Made by a program: the position numbers and the translations under genes. Below, one piece after another: positions 1-5,402 of a stretch of 5,402 bases of DNA. Position 1 is the first letter of the stretch; each line of letters starts with the position of its first letter. The notes beneath the pieces were generated by a model, which searched no databases, was not told the DNA's origin, and saw only the letters and a list, made by a program, of their open reading frames with translations. The DNA is from Candidatus Omnitrophota bacterium (GTDB lineage Bacteria; Omnitrophota; Gorgyraeia; Gygaellales; Profunditerraquicolaceae), in the NCBI GenBank assembly GCA_026387255.1, contig JAPLMA010000021.1, positions 1 to 5,402 on the forward strand. The letters are read 5' to 3'.

Positions 1-1
1 G

Positions 2-1063
2 ATCGCTATTATAGCGATTTCTTTTTTGATCAAGGGCGCTAGTGGGTCGTTTAATCTGTATCTTGGGGAAGGGCGTGATGAAAAATTAGTTCCTAATGTT
101 ATTAACACGGCGCGCTTTATTTGGGTGATCAGCATAGTGTATTTAATTCTAGGTACCATTGTGTTAGGTCTGGTGGGGATGTCTATAGGATTGGCGCCTC
201 AAAGCGCGTTCTTTCACGCTGTTTGTATTTTTATGGCCGGATTTGATACCGCAGGTTTTTCTCCGCAATCCCCGAACATCCTTTATTATCATAGTTTGAT
301 CTTTGAAATTGTTACGATTTTCTTTATGGTTATTGGCTCATTCAATTTTAATTTGCATTATCAAATCTGGAAGGGAAATTTTAAAGAAATTTGGAAAAAT
401 ATCGAAACGCGGTCTCTTTTGTTCGTGATTATGATTGTTACTTTGATTACGATGGCTGGTTTGAGGCATTGGGGTGTTTATTCGGATGGAATGATACTCT
501 TCCGCAAGGGATTTTTTCAGCTTATTTCCGGACAAACCACAACTGGCTACATGACAATATATGCGCAGCAGTTTATTAAGGAGTGGGGAGATTTAGCGTT
601 AACCGGGATAATTGCCGCTATGGCTTTGGGAGGTTGTGCTTGTTCTACGGCCGGGGGTATTAAAATGCTGCGCGTGGGGATTATCTATAAGGCATTTAGA
701 CAAGATATAAAAGGAATGATGCTTTCGCCACACGCGGTTATAGTGCAAAAATTTCATCATATAAAAACGATGTTTATCGAAGATAAGCAGGTACGCGCAG
801 TTTTGATTGTTACCTTAGGGTACCTTTTTCTTTACGGATTGGGCACTCTTGTGGGCGTAGGATTGGGATATCCTTTTTTGGAATCCCTCTTTGAGTCAAC
901 CTCTGCGGCTGCCAATGTTGGGCTTTCCTGCGGGATAACCGATACGAGTATGCCGGCAATATTAAAAGTGACCTATATAATCGAAATGTGGGCAGGAAGA
1001 CTTGAATTAATGTCGGTTTTTGCGCTGTTTGGTTTTTTTGTAGCGTTTGTGAAAGGTAAATAA
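2..1063 (+). CDS. trkH: TrkH-family potassium uptake protein, 5'-truncated by window edge
   Basis: This is the membrane-embedded, K+-conducting subunit of a Trk/Ktr-type uptake system, which normally works with a cytoplasmic TrkA/KtrA regulator (not in the window). The reading frame is open to the left edge, so the TTG at 26 is not the true start; 353 residues are visible against a usual family length near 450-500. Three of the expected four selectivity-filter loops can be seen: AGFDTAGFS (about 235-261), GQTTTGY (about 531-551) and ANVGLSCG (about 911-934), each with the conserved filter glycine. The first filter must lie upstream. The intramembrane loop motif GGCACSTAGGIK (about 628-663) and the C-terminal EMWAGRLELMSVFALF are characteristic of TrkH. 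Many hydrophobic helices fill the rest. The next gene starts 2 bases after the stop, indicating one operon. TrkH is preferred over KtrB on the loop motif, but the exact subfamily is uncertain. Confidence 0.93.
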   Translation: MAIIAISFLIKGASGSFNLYLGEGRDEKLVPNVINTARFIWVISIVYLILGTIVLGLVGMSIGLAPQSAFFHAVCIFMAGFDTAGFSPQSPNILYYHSLIFEIVTIFFMVIGSFNFNLHYQIWKGNFKEIWKNIETRSLLFVIMIVTLITMAGLRHWGVYSDGMILFRKGFFQLISGQTTTGYMTIYAQQFIKEWGDLALTGIIAAMALGGCACSTAGGIKMLRVGIIYKAFRQDIKGMMLSPHAVIVQKFHHIKTMFIEDKQVRAVLIVTLGYLFLYGLGTLVGVGLGYPFLESLFESTSAAANVGLSCGITDTSMPAILKVTYIIEMWAGRLELMSVFALFGFFVAFVKGK

Positions 1064-1065
1064 AA

Positions 1066-1551
1066 GTGAAAAGTTTATTTTTTTTCATGATCTTGTGTTT
1101 AATGCTGATTATTTCCATTTCTTACTGCTATGCTCAGACACCCTCGAGTTTGGAATTAATAAATAATGCCAAGCAGTATGACGGTAAAATTATTACCTAT
1201 AAAGGAGAGGTCATCGGGGATGTAATGATTCGCGGAGAGTACGTTTGGCTGCATGTGAATGACGGTATTATTGCAATCGGTATTTGGGCTCCAAAGGCGA
1301 TGATCGGAGATATTCGCTATGCCGGGGATTATCATAAAAAAGGAGATATTGTAGAAGTTTCTGGGATATTCCATCGAAGCTGTTTGGAACATGGGGGTGA
1401 TTTGGATATTCATGCCTCTGAAATAAAGAAAATAACTCCGGGGAGTCTGGTTATTCAGCCAGTTAGCAGAAAAAAAGTTTGTATTGGAGTTTATTCTTTA
1501 ATACTCGTTTTGTTATTCTATGCATTAAAGAAATTTTTTCAGAGCAAATAA
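1066..1551 (+). CDS. Exported, membrane-anchored protein with OB-fold-like domain, function unknown
   Basis: The 161-residue product starts at GTG 1066, 2 bases after the trkH stop, with AAAGG at 1052-1056 as a plausible ribosome-binding site inside the end of trkH. Residues 1-23 look like a signal peptide (hydrophobic core, likely cut after CYA). Cys21 is preceded by Tyr and does not make a good lipobox. Residues about 36-125 are rich in beta-strand-like segments (GKIITYKGEVIGDV, YVWLHVNDGIIAIGIW, KKGDIVEVSGIFHRS, GGDLDIHASEIKKI), the pattern of a small OB-fold. A second hydrophobic segment, about 139-154, with the basic tail KKFFQSK, suggests a C-terminal anchor with the domain outside the cytoplasm. 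The tight coupling to trkH suggests an accessory role in that K+ system, but this is inference and no biochemical function can be assigned. Confidence 0.82.
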   Translation: MKSLFFFMILCLMLIISISYCYAQTPSSLELINNAKQYDGKIITYKGEVIGDVMIRGEYVWLHVNDGIIAIGIWAPKAMIGDIRYAGDYHKKGDIVEVSGIFHRSCLEHGGDLDIHASEIKKITPGSLVIQPVSRKKVCIGVYSLILVLLFYALKKFFQSK

Positions 1552-1579
1552 CAAATAAATAAACAAACAATAATCAAAC

Positions 1580-1626
1580 AATCAGACACTTTCCTGATTA
1601 GGATAGAAACTGTTTGGTTTGTGTCT
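1580..1626 (+). other. Possible alternative RNA stems just before the terminator
   Basis: Two mutually exclusive pairings can be drawn in the 3' untranslated region. AATCAG (1580-1585) pairs perfectly with CTGATT (1594-1599) around an 8-base loop. AGACAC (1584-1589) pairs perfectly with GTGTCT (1621-1626), enclosing smaller possible stems such as CCT/AGG (1593-1595/1600-1602) and AAAC/GTTT (1607-1610/1617-1620). Together with the terminator hairpin this could be a structured 3' UTR or a small RNA of roughly 80-100 bases. No known riboswitch class was recognised, and the stems are short enough to be chance. Confidence 0.25.
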
Positions 1627-1628
1627 TA

Positions 1629-1661
1629 AGCGTTACGGCTTGGAACCGTGGCGCTTTTTTT
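1629..1661 (+). terminator. Rho-independent terminator after the trkH operon
   Basis: A 10-pair stem (1629-1638 with 1646-1655, including two G-U pairs) closes a 7-base loop, CTTGGAA. The run of T from 1655 to 1661 follows directly. It lies 78 bases after the stop of the OB-fold gene and before the phoB promoter region, so it should end trkH-operon transcription and insulate it from phoBR. Confidence 0.85.
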
Positions 1662-1700
1662 GACCTATTTACAAAAAGGAAAGGGTGCCTTGGAATGTCG

Positions 1701-1729
1701 TTGCTTTGCGGTTAATTGTTTGTTAAAAT
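1701..1729 (+). promoter_or_regulatory. Candidate sigma-70-type promoter for phoBR
   Basis: TAAAAT at 1724-1729 matches five of six bases of the -10 consensus and is preceded by TGT (1721-1723), an extended -10 element. TTGCTT at 1701-1706 is a weak -35 (three of six) at the ideal 17-base spacing. Transcription would start near 1736, giving a leader of about 36 bases before phoB. No TTTTACA-type direct repeat like those before the DUF2490 and pstS genes is seen here; there is only a lone ATTTACA near 1667-1674. Autoregulation by PhoB is therefore not evident. Confidence 0.45.
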
Positions 1730-1771
1730 AACTAATCGTAAGAAATTGTTTAATGTTGTTTAGGAGACAGA

Positions 1772-2464
1772 ATGAAAGAAACCATCCTAATCGTAGAAGA
1801 TGAAAAAGATATAGTCAAGATGTTGGACTATAATTTAAAAAAAGAAGGGTATAAAACTTTAGTTGCCCATGATGGAGAAGATGCCCTGGATATGGCGAAT
1901 ACAAAACTGCCTGATCTTATCCTTCTGGATTTAATGTTGCCTGGAGTAGATGGCCTGGAGGTCTGTAAGGAGCTAAAATTAGAAAGAAAAACAGCATCCA
2001 TTCCGGTCATTATGCTTACAGCAAAAAGCCAGGAATCGGATAAAATTGTAGGCCTGGAATTAGGTGCTGACGATTATATGACTAAACCTTTTAGTCCCAG
2101 GGAACTTATTGCCAGGATAAAGGCAGTGCTTCGCCGCGGCAAAGAGAAAGAAAAGCTCCCCGAGGTGATCAAGATAGGAGGCCTGGGCCTGGATTTCTCT
2201 AAAATTGAGGTAACCGTAAAGGGTAAACAGGTTGAGCTTACTTCCAAGGAATTTGAACTCTTAAAAACCTTGATTCAAGCTAAAGGCAGAGTTTTGTCCC
2301 GAGACTACCTTTTAGATAATATCTGGGGTTTTGACCATGCAATGGAGATTCAAACTCGCACTGTAGACGTGCACATCAGGACGCTACGTAAAAAGCTAAA
2401 GAGCCAAGCAAGGCGTATTCTTACTGTGAAAAATTACGGATATAGATTTGAATATGAAGATTAG
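1772..2464 (+). CDS. phoB: PhoB/PhoP-type phosphate response regulator
   Basis: This is an OmpR/PhoB-family transcription factor of 230 residues, the normal length. The N-terminal receiver domain (about 3-118) has the acidic pair Glu9-Asp10, phospho-acceptor Asp53 in LILLDLMLPG, the switch residue Thr83 in VIMLTAK, and Lys105 in DYMTKPF. The C-terminal winged-helix DNA-binding domain (about 130-228) carries LTSKEFELL, the recognition region RTVDVHIRTLRKKL, and the wing VKNYGYRFE. The start ATG has AGGAG at 1762-1766, five bases upstream. The gene overlaps the start of the histidine kinase gene by 11 bases. The phosphate assignment rests on this PhoR-like partner, pstS downstream, and the Pho-box-like repeats in the two following promoters. 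Phosphorylated PhoB should bind those repeats as tandem dimers. Confidence 0.93.
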   Translation: MKETILIVEDEKDIVKMLDYNLKKEGYKTLVAHDGEDALDMANTKLPDLILLDLMLPGVDGLEVCKELKLERKTASIPVIMLTAKSQESDKIVGLELGADDYMTKPFSPRELIARIKAVLRRGKEKEKLPEVIKIGGLGLDFSKIEVTVKGKQVELTSKEFELLKTLIQAKGRVLSRDYLLDNIWGFDHAMEIQTRTVDVHIRTLRKKLKSQARRILTVKNYGYRFEYED

Positions 2465-4223
2465 CTTTAAGCTGAAGCTGATTTTTTCTTATATTTTTGT
2501 GATTCTGGTTTCTTTTGGATTCATCGCCTTCTTTTTAGATAAGAATCTAGAAGAAAATTCCCTCCGCAATATCCAATCTTCTCTGATAACTCAGGCTAAT
2601 TTAATTGAAGGCCAGATTGCTTCTGATCGCCTAAGGCAAGAAGATGCCCCGTATTTAGAATCTTTAGTAAAGGCTTTGAGTTCAAAGACAAAGTGTCGCA
2701 TTACTGTCATTAATAACAAAGGCAGTGTTCTATCCGATTCTGAAAAATCCCAGGAAGAAATTACGCAGATGGAAAACCATCTTTATCGTCCGGAGGTAAA
2801 AGTTGCCTTAACCGGCAGTATCGGCATTGACACGCGTTATTCTTCTACCCTTAAGATAAATATGTTATATGTTGCCTTGCCTATCAAAGATAAGACCGGA
2901 ATTACCGGAATACTAAGATTATCTCTTCCTTTAGAAAGCGTACAAAAGACAGCATTTGTAATTAGGAAGATAGTGCTTATCGGGTTGTTTTTTGCGCTTG
3001 CGCTTGCCTTTGTTTTAGGTTCTATTGTGGCAGGCCGCACTATCCAGCCGATTAATAGGATGATCCAGATCTCCCATAGATTTTCCAAGGGCGATTTTAG
3101 CCGTAAGATTATACAGGTCTCCAAAGATGAAATAGGAGAACTCGCAGTCACCTTAAATAAAATGGCTCAAGATATAGAGGATAAGATTAAAGAGGCCAAG
3201 GCGCAGAATCAGAAGCTATCTGCTATTTTTAACAGCATGATTGAGGGTATAATCGTTGTTGATAAAACATCCCGTATAATCTCCGTTAATCCAACTATAG
3301 AAAAGATATTTAGCGTTTCAAAAAAAGAAATCGAGGGAAGGGCTTTTCTGGAAGCAATACGCAATAATGATACCTACGAAATCATAAACAGTGTTTTGGC
3401 TAAAGGAAAGCCTTTATCGGCAGAGATAAGCCTGATTTTGCCTGTACGTAAGATTTTCGAAATCAATGCCACGCCGATTTTCGACAACAATATTGTTAGC
3501 GGATGCCTGATAGTGCTGCATGATATCACCGAGATAAGAAGGCTGGAGACTGTACGAAGTGATTTTGTAGCCAATGTTTCTCACGAATTAAAGACGCCGC
3601 TTACTTCCATAAAAGGTTTTGTGGAAACGCTTCTTGAAGGTGCGTTAGGCGATAAGGAGAATAACCGTAATTTCTTAAAGATTATCCAGGATCACGCCGA
3701 ACGTCTTAATAGTTTGGTTGAGGATCTGCTTTCTTTATCGCATCTTGAATCAAAAGAAATAGTGCTTAATAAGAGCAATTTTAATTTAAGACTACAGCTT
3801 GAAGAGGTCATTTTAGGATTTAAGTCGCAATTGAAAAAGAAGGGTATAGAGATTAAAAATGAGTTACCTGCCAGCATTTCGATAAATGCTGATAAAGATA
3901 GGATAGAGCAGGTGCTTACTAACCTCATAGATAACGCAATAAAATTTAACAAAGAAAAAGGTTCTATTTTCATATATGCTCAGGAAGTAGATGGAAAAAT
4001 TAAAGTCTTTGTAGAAGATTCAGGAATCGGTATTCCGGAAAAAGATATCTCCCGCATATTTGAGCGTTTCTACCGCGTAGACAAAGCGCGTTCGCGCGAA
4101 CTAGGCGGAACCGGCCTTGGGCTTTCTATTGTAAAGCACATTGTCGAGCTACATAGCGGCAGTGTAGGAGTAGAAAGCACTGAAGGCCTCGGTTCAAAGT
4201 TCTGGTTTATTCTCTCCAGGTAG
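2454..4223 (+). CDS. phoR: PhoR-type phosphate sensor histidine kinase
   Basis: This membrane histidine kinase of 589 residues phosphorylates, and probably dephosphorylates, PhoB. Domains in order: TM1 (about 9-28); a roughly 140-residue extracytoplasmic sensor (about 29-171) with RITVINNKGSVLSDSE and MENHLYRPEV, as in Gram-positive-type PhoR; TM2 (about 173-194); HAMP (about 195-247); a cytoplasmic PAS domain (about 255-362); HisKA with phospho-acceptor His377 in FVANVSHELKTPL; and a HATPase with N-box Asn490/Asn494, G1 box DSGIGIP (from 522), F box RIFERFYRVD and G2 box GGTGLGLS (from 551). All catalytic motifs are intact. ATG 2454 is preferred over an in-frame TTG at 2448 because it gives a normal N-terminus, MKISFKLKL. 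It overlaps phoB by 11 bases with no strong ribosome-binding site, so translation is probably coupled to phoB. Confidence 0.93.
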   Translation: MKISFKLKLIFSYIFVILVSFGFIAFFLDKNLEENSLRNIQSSLITQANLIEGQIASDRLRQEDAPYLESLVKALSSKTKCRITVINNKGSVLSDSEKSQEEITQMENHLYRPEVKVALTGSIGIDTRYSSTLKINMLYVALPIKDKTGITGILRLSLPLESVQKTAFVIRKIVLIGLFFALALAFVLGSIVAGRTIQPINRMIQISHRFSKGDFSRKIIQVSKDEIGELAVTLNKMAQDIEDKIKEAKAQNQKLSAIFNSMIEGIIVVDKTSRIISVNPTIEKIFSVSKKEIEGRAFLEAIRNNDTYEIINSVLAKGKPLSAEISLILPVRKIFEINATPIFDNNIVSGCLIVLHDITEIRRLETVRSDFVANVSHELKTPLTSIKGFVETLLEGALGDKENNRNFLKIIQDHAERLNSLVEDLLSLSHLESKEIVLNKSNFNLRLQLEEVILGFKSQLKKKGIEIKNELPASISINADKDRIEQVLTNLIDNAIKFNKEKGSIFIYAQEVDGKIKVFVEDSGIGIPEKDISRIFERFYRVDKARSRELGGTGLGLSIVKHIVELHSGSVGVESTEGLGSKFWFILSR

Positions 4224-4240
4224 CCGCAATAACCCAAAAG

Positions 4241-4295
4241 TTTTACTCACATTTTACTTACCCTTGAAGCAGATTTAATGTCTTCATTATATACT
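4241..4295 (+). promoter_or_regulatory. Candidate Pho box and promoter for the DUF2490 gene
   Basis: Two tandem 11-base units, TTTTACTCACA (4241-4251) and TTTTACTTACC (4252-4262), are followed by a degenerate third, CTTGAAGCAGA (4263-4273). Sixteen bases later lies TATACT (4290-4295), a good -10. The 11-base period is that of PhoB/PhoP binding sites. The geometry from first repeat to TATACT (49 bases) is identical to that before pstS. The site starts 17 bases after the phoR stop, and no terminator intervenes, so readthrough from phoR is also possible. TTGAAG (4264-4269) could act as a weak -35 with TATATA (4288-4293) at an 18-base spacing for basal expression. Confidence 0.6.
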
Positions 4296-4325
4296 CCTTT
4301 TAAGAATTGAAAGAAAGGAGGTGGT

Positions 4326-4478
4326 ATGTTAAATGTATTTGGTTTGTTGTACATATTTAGGATATTAGCTGAATTGAAAGGCAATCAAGATTGCGAAAGG
4401 AGAGAAGATGAGGAGGATAAGTTTTATATTGATTGGGTTTATCCTGATGTTAACAGGCAGAGTCCTTGCCTACGATGA
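4326..4478 (+). CDS. Possible small ORF of 50 codons overlapping the DUF2490 start
   Basis: ATG 4326 is preceded by AAAGGAGGT (4314-4322), a near-perfect complement to the 16S rRNA 3' end, at suitable distance. It is the strongest ribosome-binding site in the window. The frame runs 50 codons to TGA at 4476-4478 and overlaps the next gene by 71 bases in another frame. The product begins MLNVFGLLYIFRILAELKG, a hydrophobic then charged start, and continues with an acidic and basic stretch (CERREDEEDK). The last 23 or so codons lie over the DUF2490 signal-peptide region and may have no coding constraint of their own. It could be a leader peptide coupled to the next gene, a small membrane protein, or a chance frame behind a vestigial site. 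No homology is recognised. Confidence 0.35.
   Translation: MLNVFGLLYIFRILAELKGNQDCERREDEEDKFYIDWVYPDVNRQSPCLR
4381..4394 (+). other. Small hairpin directly before the DUF2490 ribosome-binding site
   Basis: GCAAT (4381-4385) pairs with ATTGC (4390-4394) around CAAG, ending one base before AAAGGAG (4396-4402), the ribosome-binding site of the gene at 4408. The small ORF at 4326 is read through this hairpin, so translation of that ORF could affect access to the site. The stem is only five or six pairs and AT-rich, so its effect may be slight. Confidence 0.25.
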
Positions 4479-5070
4479 AGGAGATTTTCAGATCTGGAAT
4501 ACCGATGTAGAAGAGATGCCGCTTAAGAAGGATCTTAAGTTGGTATTTGAACAGGAGTTCCGTTGGGGCAATGACGCAAGCGAGTTTTGTTATCAGCATT
4601 ATGACGCAGGTTTAGCCTATACGTTGAATAAATCCTGGATTATAGGCGGCGGGTACCGTCAGATATACGCTAGGACTGCTGCTAATAAGCCATGGCGTCC
4701 GGAGGCTGATCCATACTTATTTTTCTCTTATTCCGGGGAACTTGCAGGGTTTAAGTTTGATGACCGCAACCGCTTTGAATACCAGTATTTTAGTTATCAG
4801 GCTGATACCGGAAGATACCGTAATAAGCTTACGGTTAAAGCCCCTTGGAAATTCACAAAGTTGGAAATACAGCCGTTTGCATCTGATGAAATCTTCATTA
4901 TGATCGGAAACGGCCAGGGTTTGAATCAGAACAGGTTATCCGGAGGGGTTGGTTTTACAATTACAAAGAACATTAAAGCTGAACTTTATTATATGCTTTT
5001 GAGTTCAAAGAGTAACAGTATCTGGAAAGACTATAATGTATTCGGAACTAAGGTAAAAGTAGCTTTTTAA
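4408..5070 (+). CDS. DUF2490 outer-membrane beta-barrel protein, candidate phosphate-regulated
   Basis: The 220-residue product has a clear signal peptide (1-21, RRISFILIGFILMLTGRVLA, cut before YDEGD). The mature part is built of alternating polar/aromatic strands typical of a small outer-membrane barrel, ending in the usual C-terminal Phe (KVKVAF). DUF2490-like signatures run in order: FQIWNTDVEE, LKLVFEQEFRWG, YQHYDAGLAY, GGGYRQIY, WRPEADPYLFF, and DDRNRFEYQYF. The family has no firmly established function; members are predicted barrels. The start ATG has AAAGGAG (4396-4402) five bases upstream, and an in-frame TGA at 4375 rules out a much longer N-terminus. It sits between phoBR and pstS with a Pho-box-like site on each side. 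A role in passage of phosphate or a phosphate-containing compound through the outer membrane is inferred from context only. Confidence 0.88.
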   Translation: MRRISFILIGFILMLTGRVLAYDEGDFQIWNTDVEEMPLKKDLKLVFEQEFRWGNDASEFCYQHYDAGLAYTLNKSWIIGGGYRQIYARTAANKPWRPEADPYLFFSYSGELAGFKFDDRNRFEYQYFSYQADTGRYRNKLTVKAPWKFTKLEIQPFASDEIFIMIGNGQGLNQNRLSGGVGFTITKNIKAELYYMLLSSKSNSIWKDYNVFGTKVKVAF

Positions 5071-5071
5071 A

Positions 5072-5126
5072 TTTTACATAGATTTTACATTAGTTTCACA
5101 TAGATATAATATAGGTAAGATATACT
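5072..5126 (+). promoter_or_regulatory. Pho box and promoter for pstS
   Basis: Three tandem 11-base units begin one base after the DUF2490 stop: TTTTACATAGA (5072-5082), TTTTACATTAG (5083-5093) and TTTCACATAGA (5094-5104). This matches the known organisation of PhoB/PhoP sites (11-base direct repeats), and the location before pstS is where such a site is expected. TATACT (5121-5126) lies 16 bases after the last unit and is the preferred -10 because the same spacing occurs at 4241-4295. A perfect TATAAT (5105-5110) abuts the third unit and is an alternative -10. Neither has a good -35, as expected of an activator-dependent promoter. Confidence 0.78.
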
Positions 5127-5147
5127 ATCAACAAAATGGAGGAAGAT

Positions 5148-5402
5148 ATGTTAAAAAAATGGGCACTTGTTTTAATCATGGTTATATTCGCCACCTCTGC
5201 ATTTGCGGCAAAAGATAAAAATTCAATACAGGTCAAAGGTTCTGATACGATGGTTAATTTAGGCCAGGCCTGGGCTGAGAAATATATGGAGAATAACAAA
5301 AGTGATTTTGTAGCAGTTACAGGTGGTGGTTCTGGCACAGGGTTATCAAGTCTCATAAGCGGCAGTTGCGATATCGCGATGAGCTCAAGAAACATCAAAG
5401 AA
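5148..5402 (+). CDS. pstS: PstS-type periplasmic phosphate-binding protein, 3'-truncated by window edge
   Basis: The first 85 codons are present, and the frame is open to the window end. Residues 1-20 form a signal peptide (MLKKWALVLIMVIFATSAFA, with an AFA cleavage site and no lipobox Cys), so the mature protein is probably free in the periplasm. Phosphate-binding signatures are visible: GSDTM (31-35), TGGGSGTG (58-65) and DIAMSSRNI (75-83), whose Ser/Thr/Arg residues contact phosphate in known PstS proteins. The protein delivers phosphate to the PstCAB ABC transporter, whose genes would be expected downstream. GGAGG (5138-5142) lies five bases before ATG 5148. An in-frame ATG at 5136 overlaps that site and would add MEED before the signal peptide, so it is rejected. 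Confidence 0.93.
   Translation, partial: MLKKWALVLIMVIFATSAFAAKDKNSIQVKGSDTMVNLGQAWAEKYMENNKSDFVAVTGGGSGTGLSSLISGSCDIAMSSRNIKE

Noticed and set aside
2..18. Perfect 17-base inverted repeat (ATCGCTA, three central bases, TAGCGAT)
   Set aside because: It lies within trkH codons for Ile-Ala-Ile-Ile-Ala-Ile, and the repeated amino-acid pattern explains the symmetry. No sign of an operator role.
26..28. TTG as the start of the TrkH protein
   Set aside because: The frame is open to the left edge and reads hydrophobic membrane sequence (IAIIAISFLIKG), the first selectivity filter is missing, and the visible length is too short for the family. The gene starts before the window.
391..579. Plus-strand ORF of 62 codons inside trkH
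   Set aside because: It is out of frame within a well-conserved TrkH segment and has no good ribosome-binding site.
810..1118. Minus-strand ORF of 102 codons
   Set aside because: It lies antisense to the conserved end of trkH, its product has no recognisable features, and the + strand gene explains the region.
2448..2450. TTG as the phoR start
   Set aside because: ATG two codons later gives a standard kinase N-terminus. TTG would only add Met-Asn, though its distance to a weak GGA (2438-2440) is acceptable, so it cannot be wholly excluded.
5105..5110. Perfect TATAAT as the main pstS -10
   Set aside because: It directly abuts the third repeat, leaving no room for the usual activator-polymerase spacing. 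TATACT at 5121 shares its spacing with the second promoter. Kept only as an alternative.
5136..5138. In-frame upstream ATG for pstS
   Set aside because: It overlaps the ribosome-binding site GGAGG and would put acidic residues (MEED) before the signal peptide.
5096..5398. Minus-strand ORF of 100 codons
   Set aside because: It is antisense to the conserved PstS signal peptide and phosphate-binding motifs and covers the Pho-box promoter. It is a shadow frame.

Overview
The window is a chromosomal stretch from a Gram-negative bacterium of moderate to low GC content. The Gram-negative call rests on a predicted outer-membrane beta-barrel of the DUF2490 type. The mixture of a Bacillus-like large-sensor PhoR with an outer membrane would suit a candidate phylum such as Omnitrophota, but that placement is a guess from general resemblance. 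All genes are on the + strand and no mobile elements, CRISPR arrays, rRNA or tRNA genes were seen.

Layout. Positions 2-1063 hold the 3' two thirds or more of a TrkH-type potassium channel subunit that starts before the window. It is followed 2 bases later by a small secreted or membrane-anchored protein with an OB-fold-like domain (1066-1551), probably in the same operon. A 220-base gap then holds a strong intrinsic terminator (1629-1661), possible RNA structure just before it, and a candidate extended -10 promoter (1701-1729). That promoter would drive an overlapping phoB-phoR two-component pair (1772-2464 and 2454-4223). After phoR come a candidate Pho-box promoter (4241-4295), a possible 50-codon small ORF with an excellent ribosome-binding site (4326-4478), the DUF2490 outer-membrane protein (4408-5070), a second and clearer Pho-box promoter (5072-5126), and the first 85 codons of a PstS phosphate-binding protein (5148 to the window end).

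How it works together. The right-hand 3.6 kb reads as a phosphate-starvation module. PhoR senses the signal and phosphorylates PhoB. PhoB should bind 11-base direct repeats (TTTTACA-type) in front of the DUF2490 gene and in front of pstS. The two promoters share the same geometry: three 11-base units, then 16 bases, then TATACT. This is the most useful new observation here. It implies that the DUF2490 barrel is co-regulated with phosphate uptake and may be an outer-membrane component of phosphate acquisition. The potassium-uptake operon on the left is separated from this module by the terminator and is probably independent.
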